NCBI GenBank assembly: GCA_023230905.1
Contig: JALNWL010000157.1
Coordinates: forward strand, 1-6,240
Reading direction: 5' to 3'
Source of the DNA: Syntrophales bacterium
GTDB lineage: Bacteria; Desulfobacterota; Syntrophia; Syntrophales; UBA2251
Length of the DNA stretch: 6,240 bases
Below are positions 4,147 to 6,240 of this stretch, piece by piece. The notes below the pieces were generated by a model, which searched no databases, was not told the DNA's origin, and saw nothing but the letters and a program-made list of their open reading frames with translations. Each line of letters begins with the position of its first letter. Position 1 is the stretch's first letter. A program made the position numbers and the translations under genes.

Positions 4147-5394
4147 ATGGCAGAATTGAATCCCTTTGTAATGGCGCAGAGGCAGTTGGATCAATGTGCC
4201 AAAATCCTGAACCTGGACCCCGGCATCCAGGCCATGCTCCGGGTCCCCGTCCGTGAATTGCACGTCTCCCTGCCGGTCCGCATGGACGACGGCGAGGTAA
4301 AGGTCTTTCAGGGGTTCCGCGTTCAGTATAACGACGCCAATGGCCCGACAAAGGGCGGCATCCGGTTCCACCCGGACGAAACGATCGACACCGTCAAGGC
4401 CCTCGCCGCCTGGATGACCTGGAAATGCTCCCTCGTCGACCTGCCGCTGGGCGGCGGCAAGGGCGGCGTCATCTGCAATCCCAAGGAGATGTCGCAGGGC
4501 GAATTGGAACGCCTGAGCCGCGCCTATATCGACCAGGTCTGGCGGATCATCGGCCCGGAAAAGGACATCCCCGCTCCGGATGTGTACACCAATCCCCAGA
4601 TCATGGCTTGGATGATGGATGAATACTCCAAGCTCTGCGGCAAGAACCAGTTCGGCGTGATCACGGGCAAGCCCCTGGCGCTCGGCGGTTCCGCCGGCCG
4701 CGGCGACGCCACCGCCCGGGGTGGTCTGTATACCGTGCGCGAGGCGGCCAAGGTCCTGGGGCTCGACCTCGCCAAGGCGACCATCGCCGTCCAAGGCTAC
4801 GGCAACGCCGGATATTACGCCGCCTGCCTCGCCCAGTCCCTGTTCGGCTCCAAAATCGTGGCGATCAGCGACTCCAAGGGCGGCATCTGCTGCGATGGCG
4901 GATTCGACCCGGTGGCCGTGGGCGAGCATAAGGCCCAGACCTCGAGCGTCTGCAGCTTCCCCGAAACGGATGCCATCTCCAACGAAGCGCTCTTGGAAAT
5001 GGACGTGGACATCCTCTTCCCCTCCGCCATGGAGAACGTCATCACCGAGACCAACGCCCCCAAGATCAAGGCGAAGATCATCGCCGAGCTGGCCAACGGA
5101 CCGACGACGCCGGAAGCCGATGAGATCCTCCACAAGAACGGCGTCCATGTCATTCCGGACTTCCTGTGCAACGCCGGAGGCGTGACCGTGTCCTACTTCG
5201 AAATGGTCCAGAACTTCTACATGTATTACTGGGACGAGGAGGAGGTGCACAAGCGCCTGGAAAAGAAAATGACCGCCGCGTATCACAAGGTCTATGAGAC
5301 ATCGAAGAAATACAACATCAACATGCGGCAGGCGGCGTACGTCGTCGCGGTCGAGCGCGTGGTGGAGGCCATGAAGCTCCGCGGCTGGGTCTGA
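4147..5394 (+). CDS. gdhA: Glutamate dehydrogenase (Glu/Leu/Phe/Val dehydrogenase family)
   Basis: The 415-residue product is full length for the hexameric bacterial/archaeal enzyme that interconverts glutamate with 2-oxoglutarate and ammonia using NAD(P). All expected active-site residues are present: Lys69 in TKGGIRFHP, Lys93 in MTWKCS, the catalytic Lys105 in PLGGGKGG and Asp145 in IPAPDV. Their spacing (24, 12 and 40) equals that of Clostridium symbiosum GDH Lys89, Lys113, Lys125 and Asp165. GGSAGRGDATARGG (180-193) starts the second domain, and VQGYGNAG (215-222) is the dinucleotide-binding GxGNxG loop. The strand that follows ends AISDSKGG with Asp242, which often goes with NAD use, but coenzyme preference cannot be settled here. 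The start is fixed by GGAGG (4134-4138) eight bases upstream of ATG. An NrpR-type regulator precedes it and a strong terminator follows. Leucine or valine dehydrogenase is unlikely given the GDH-type motifs and length. Confidence 0.96.
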   Translation: MAELNPFVMAQRQLDQCAKILNLDPGIQAMLRVPVRELHVSLPVRMDDGEVKVFQGFRVQYNDANGPTKGGIRFHPDETIDTVKALAAWMTWKCSLVDLPLGGGKGGVICNPKEMSQGELERLSRAYIDQVWRIIGPEKDIPAPDVYTNPQIMAWMMDEYSKLCGKNQFGVITGKPLALGGSAGRGDATARGGLYTVREAAKVLGLDLAKATIAVQGYGNAGYYAACLAQSLFGSKIVAISDSKGGICCDGGFDPVAVGEHKAQTSSVCSFPETDAISNEALLEMDVDILFPSAMENVITETNAPKIKAKIIAELANGPTTPEADEILHKNGVHVIPDFLCNAGGVTVSYFEMVQNFYMYYWDEEEVHKRLEKKMTAAYHKVYETSKKYNINMRQAAYVVAVERVVEAMKLRGWV

Positions 5395-5431
5395 AAACCG
5401 CCGCCGCTTCGAGAAACCTTCATCTCATCCC

Positions 5432-5460
5432 AAGGGGGGATAAACCGTCCCCCCTTTTTT
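5432..5460 (+). terminator. Strong rho-independent terminator after glutamate dehydrogenase
   Basis: AAGGGGGGA (5432-5440) pairs perfectly with TCCCCCCTT (5448-5456) around a seven-base loop (taaaccg), and the stem runs into six T (5455-5460). It lies 37 bases after the gdhA stop and ends the nrpR-gdhA unit. Confidence 0.93.
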
Positions 5461-5539
5461 CGTGCAGGAAGATCTTTGAGAATCGGGATGCGTCCGGGAT
5501 CGAGCCGACGACACTCCCGACGCCAGGCGGGTTTTGCGC

Positions 5540-5567
5540 TTGACGCCCCGGACGGAAACGGTGTAAC
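5540..5567 (+). promoter_or_regulatory. Possible promoter for the M16C peptidase gene
   Basis: TTGACG (5540-5545) is followed after 16 bases by TGTAAC (5562-5567), five of six and four of six consensus bases. Transcription would start near 5574, giving a leader of about 130 bases. The strong terminator upstream means the peptidase gene needs its own promoter in the 5461-5704 gap, and this is the best candidate there. I see no other gene or RNA in the gap. Confidence 0.45.
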
Positions 5568-5704
5568 CCAGACCCATCAACCGGCGGCTCCGCATCACCG
5601 GCAACGCATTGCGCCCGACGCTTCGGTCCCGGCCCGTGTCAACGGCCGGAGCACCCAGGGCGGCAACGTCCCGGGACGCGGGCGCCCCGCAAGCGAGGCA
5701 ACAT

Positions 5705-6240
5705 ATGTCCCCAGTCTGTCCAGAATCCCCACTCAGAGCGGGAGACGTCCGTCACGGGTTTCTCGTCCAGCGAATCGAAGCCATCCCGGACCTCTGCGTC
5801 ACCGCCTGCGAGCTCGTCCACGAGGCCACCGGCGCCCAGGTTGTCCACCTCCAGGCCCACGACCGGGAAAACCTCTTCGCGATCGGTTTCCGGACCCCGC
5901 CCCCGGATTCCACGGGGCTCCCCCACATCCTGGAGCATTCTGTCCTCGCCGGCTCCGAGCGCTATCCGGTGAAGGACGCTTTCAACGAACTCCTGCGCGG
6001 CACGCTTCAGACGTTTCTCAATGCCTTCACGTATCCGGACAAGACCGTCTATCCGGTCGCCAGCCAGACCCGGCAGGACTTCTACAACCTGGCCCGTGTT
6101 TACATCGATCTCACCCTCCGGCCCCGGCTGCGGCGGGAGACCTTCCTGCAGGAGGGGCACCACCTGGAATTCACCGTGCCGGACGACATCGCGAGCGACC
6201 TGACCGTCTCGGGGGTGGTCTACAATGAAATGAAGGGGGC
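5705..6240 (+). CDS. M16C-family zinc metallopeptidase (presequence protease-like), N-terminal 178 residues, partial
   Basis: From ATG 5705 the frame is open to the window edge. GAGG (5695-5698) lies six bases upstream. The protein begins with the M16C-typical lead (GDVRHGFLVQRIEAIPDLCV, then HEATGAQVVHL), then LPHILEHSVLAGSERYPVKD with the inverted zinc motif HxxEH: His74, catalytic Glu77 and His78. LRGTLQTFLNAFTYPDKTVYPVAS follows, as in presequence proteases (PreP/Cym1, human PITRM1). Glu175 in VVYNEMKG is 97 residues after His78, the same distance as zinc ligands His108 and Glu205 of the human enzyme. These enzymes degrade unfolded peptides inside a closed two-half chamber and are usually about 970 residues long, so over 80 percent lies beyond the window. 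No signal peptide is visible, so a cytoplasmic location is likely. Confidence 0.93.
   Translation, partial: MSPVCPESPLRAGDVRHGFLVQRIEAIPDLCVTACELVHEATGAQVVHLQAHDRENLFAIGFRTPPPDSTGLPHILEHSVLAGSERYPVKDAFNELLRGTLQTFLNAFTYPDKTVYPVASQTRQDFYNLARVYIDLTLRPRLRRETFLQEGHHLEFTVPDDIASDLTVSGVVYNEMKG

Noticed and set aside
4123..5286. A 387-codon minus-strand frame opposite glutamate dehydrogenase
   Set aside because: It is the complement of a certain gene; the His/Gly/Val/Asp-rich product is typical of antisense frames in GC-rich coding DNA.
5476..6228. A 250-codon plus-strand frame overlapping the peptidase
   Set aside because: The product is Pro/Arg/His-rich and out of frame with the HxxEH peptidase, whose zinc residues fix the correct frame.

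Overview
The window looks like a chromosomal segment of an anaerobic deltaproteobacterium-type organism (Syntrophales-like is my best guess, from gene content and gene style, not from any search). The flanking genes are GC-rich. A short insert behind a tRNA gene is visibly more AT-rich, and one gene appears to use UGA as selenocysteine, as is common in anaerobic Deltaproteobacteria.

Left part (1-1592): the last 62 codons of a probable SKI2/DSHCT-type helicase are followed by a tRNA-Glu(TTC) gene with its own promoter, encoded CCA and a rho-independent terminator. The 3' 49 bases of the tRNA region (302-350) recur at 1544-1592 with one mismatch. That is the footprint of site-specific integration into the 3' end of a tRNA. 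The roughly 1.24 kb between the copies carries no integrase. It holds a YrbL-family kinase-fold gene, a 45-codon small ORF with a good ribosome binding site, a 12-bp tandem repeat and some inverted repeats.

Middle part (1593-2946): after a gene-free leader of about 320 bases comes a four-helix membrane protein with two cysteine clusters. It is followed 53 bases later by a C-GCAxxG-C-C family protein. The frame of that second gene is interrupted at codon 25 by TGA, exactly where the family has its first conserved cysteine. A perfect 8-bp hairpin follows 10 bases after the TGA, and its top closely resembles the fdhF SECIS element. I read the gene as one continuous 160-residue selenoprotein. The two genes may form a membrane-linked thiol/selenol redox or metal-handling pair; their function is unknown.

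Right part (2947-6240): a single-regulatory-domain NrpR-type regulator (the archaeal-style nitrogen regulator that senses 2-oxoglutarate) lies 64 bases upstream of a complete hexameric-type glutamate dehydrogenase. A 9-bp inverted repeat between them is a candidate operator or attenuator. A strong terminator closes that unit. The window ends inside an M16C presequence-protease-like zinc metallopeptidase, with both zinc histidines, the catalytic glutamate and the third zinc ligand all visible.
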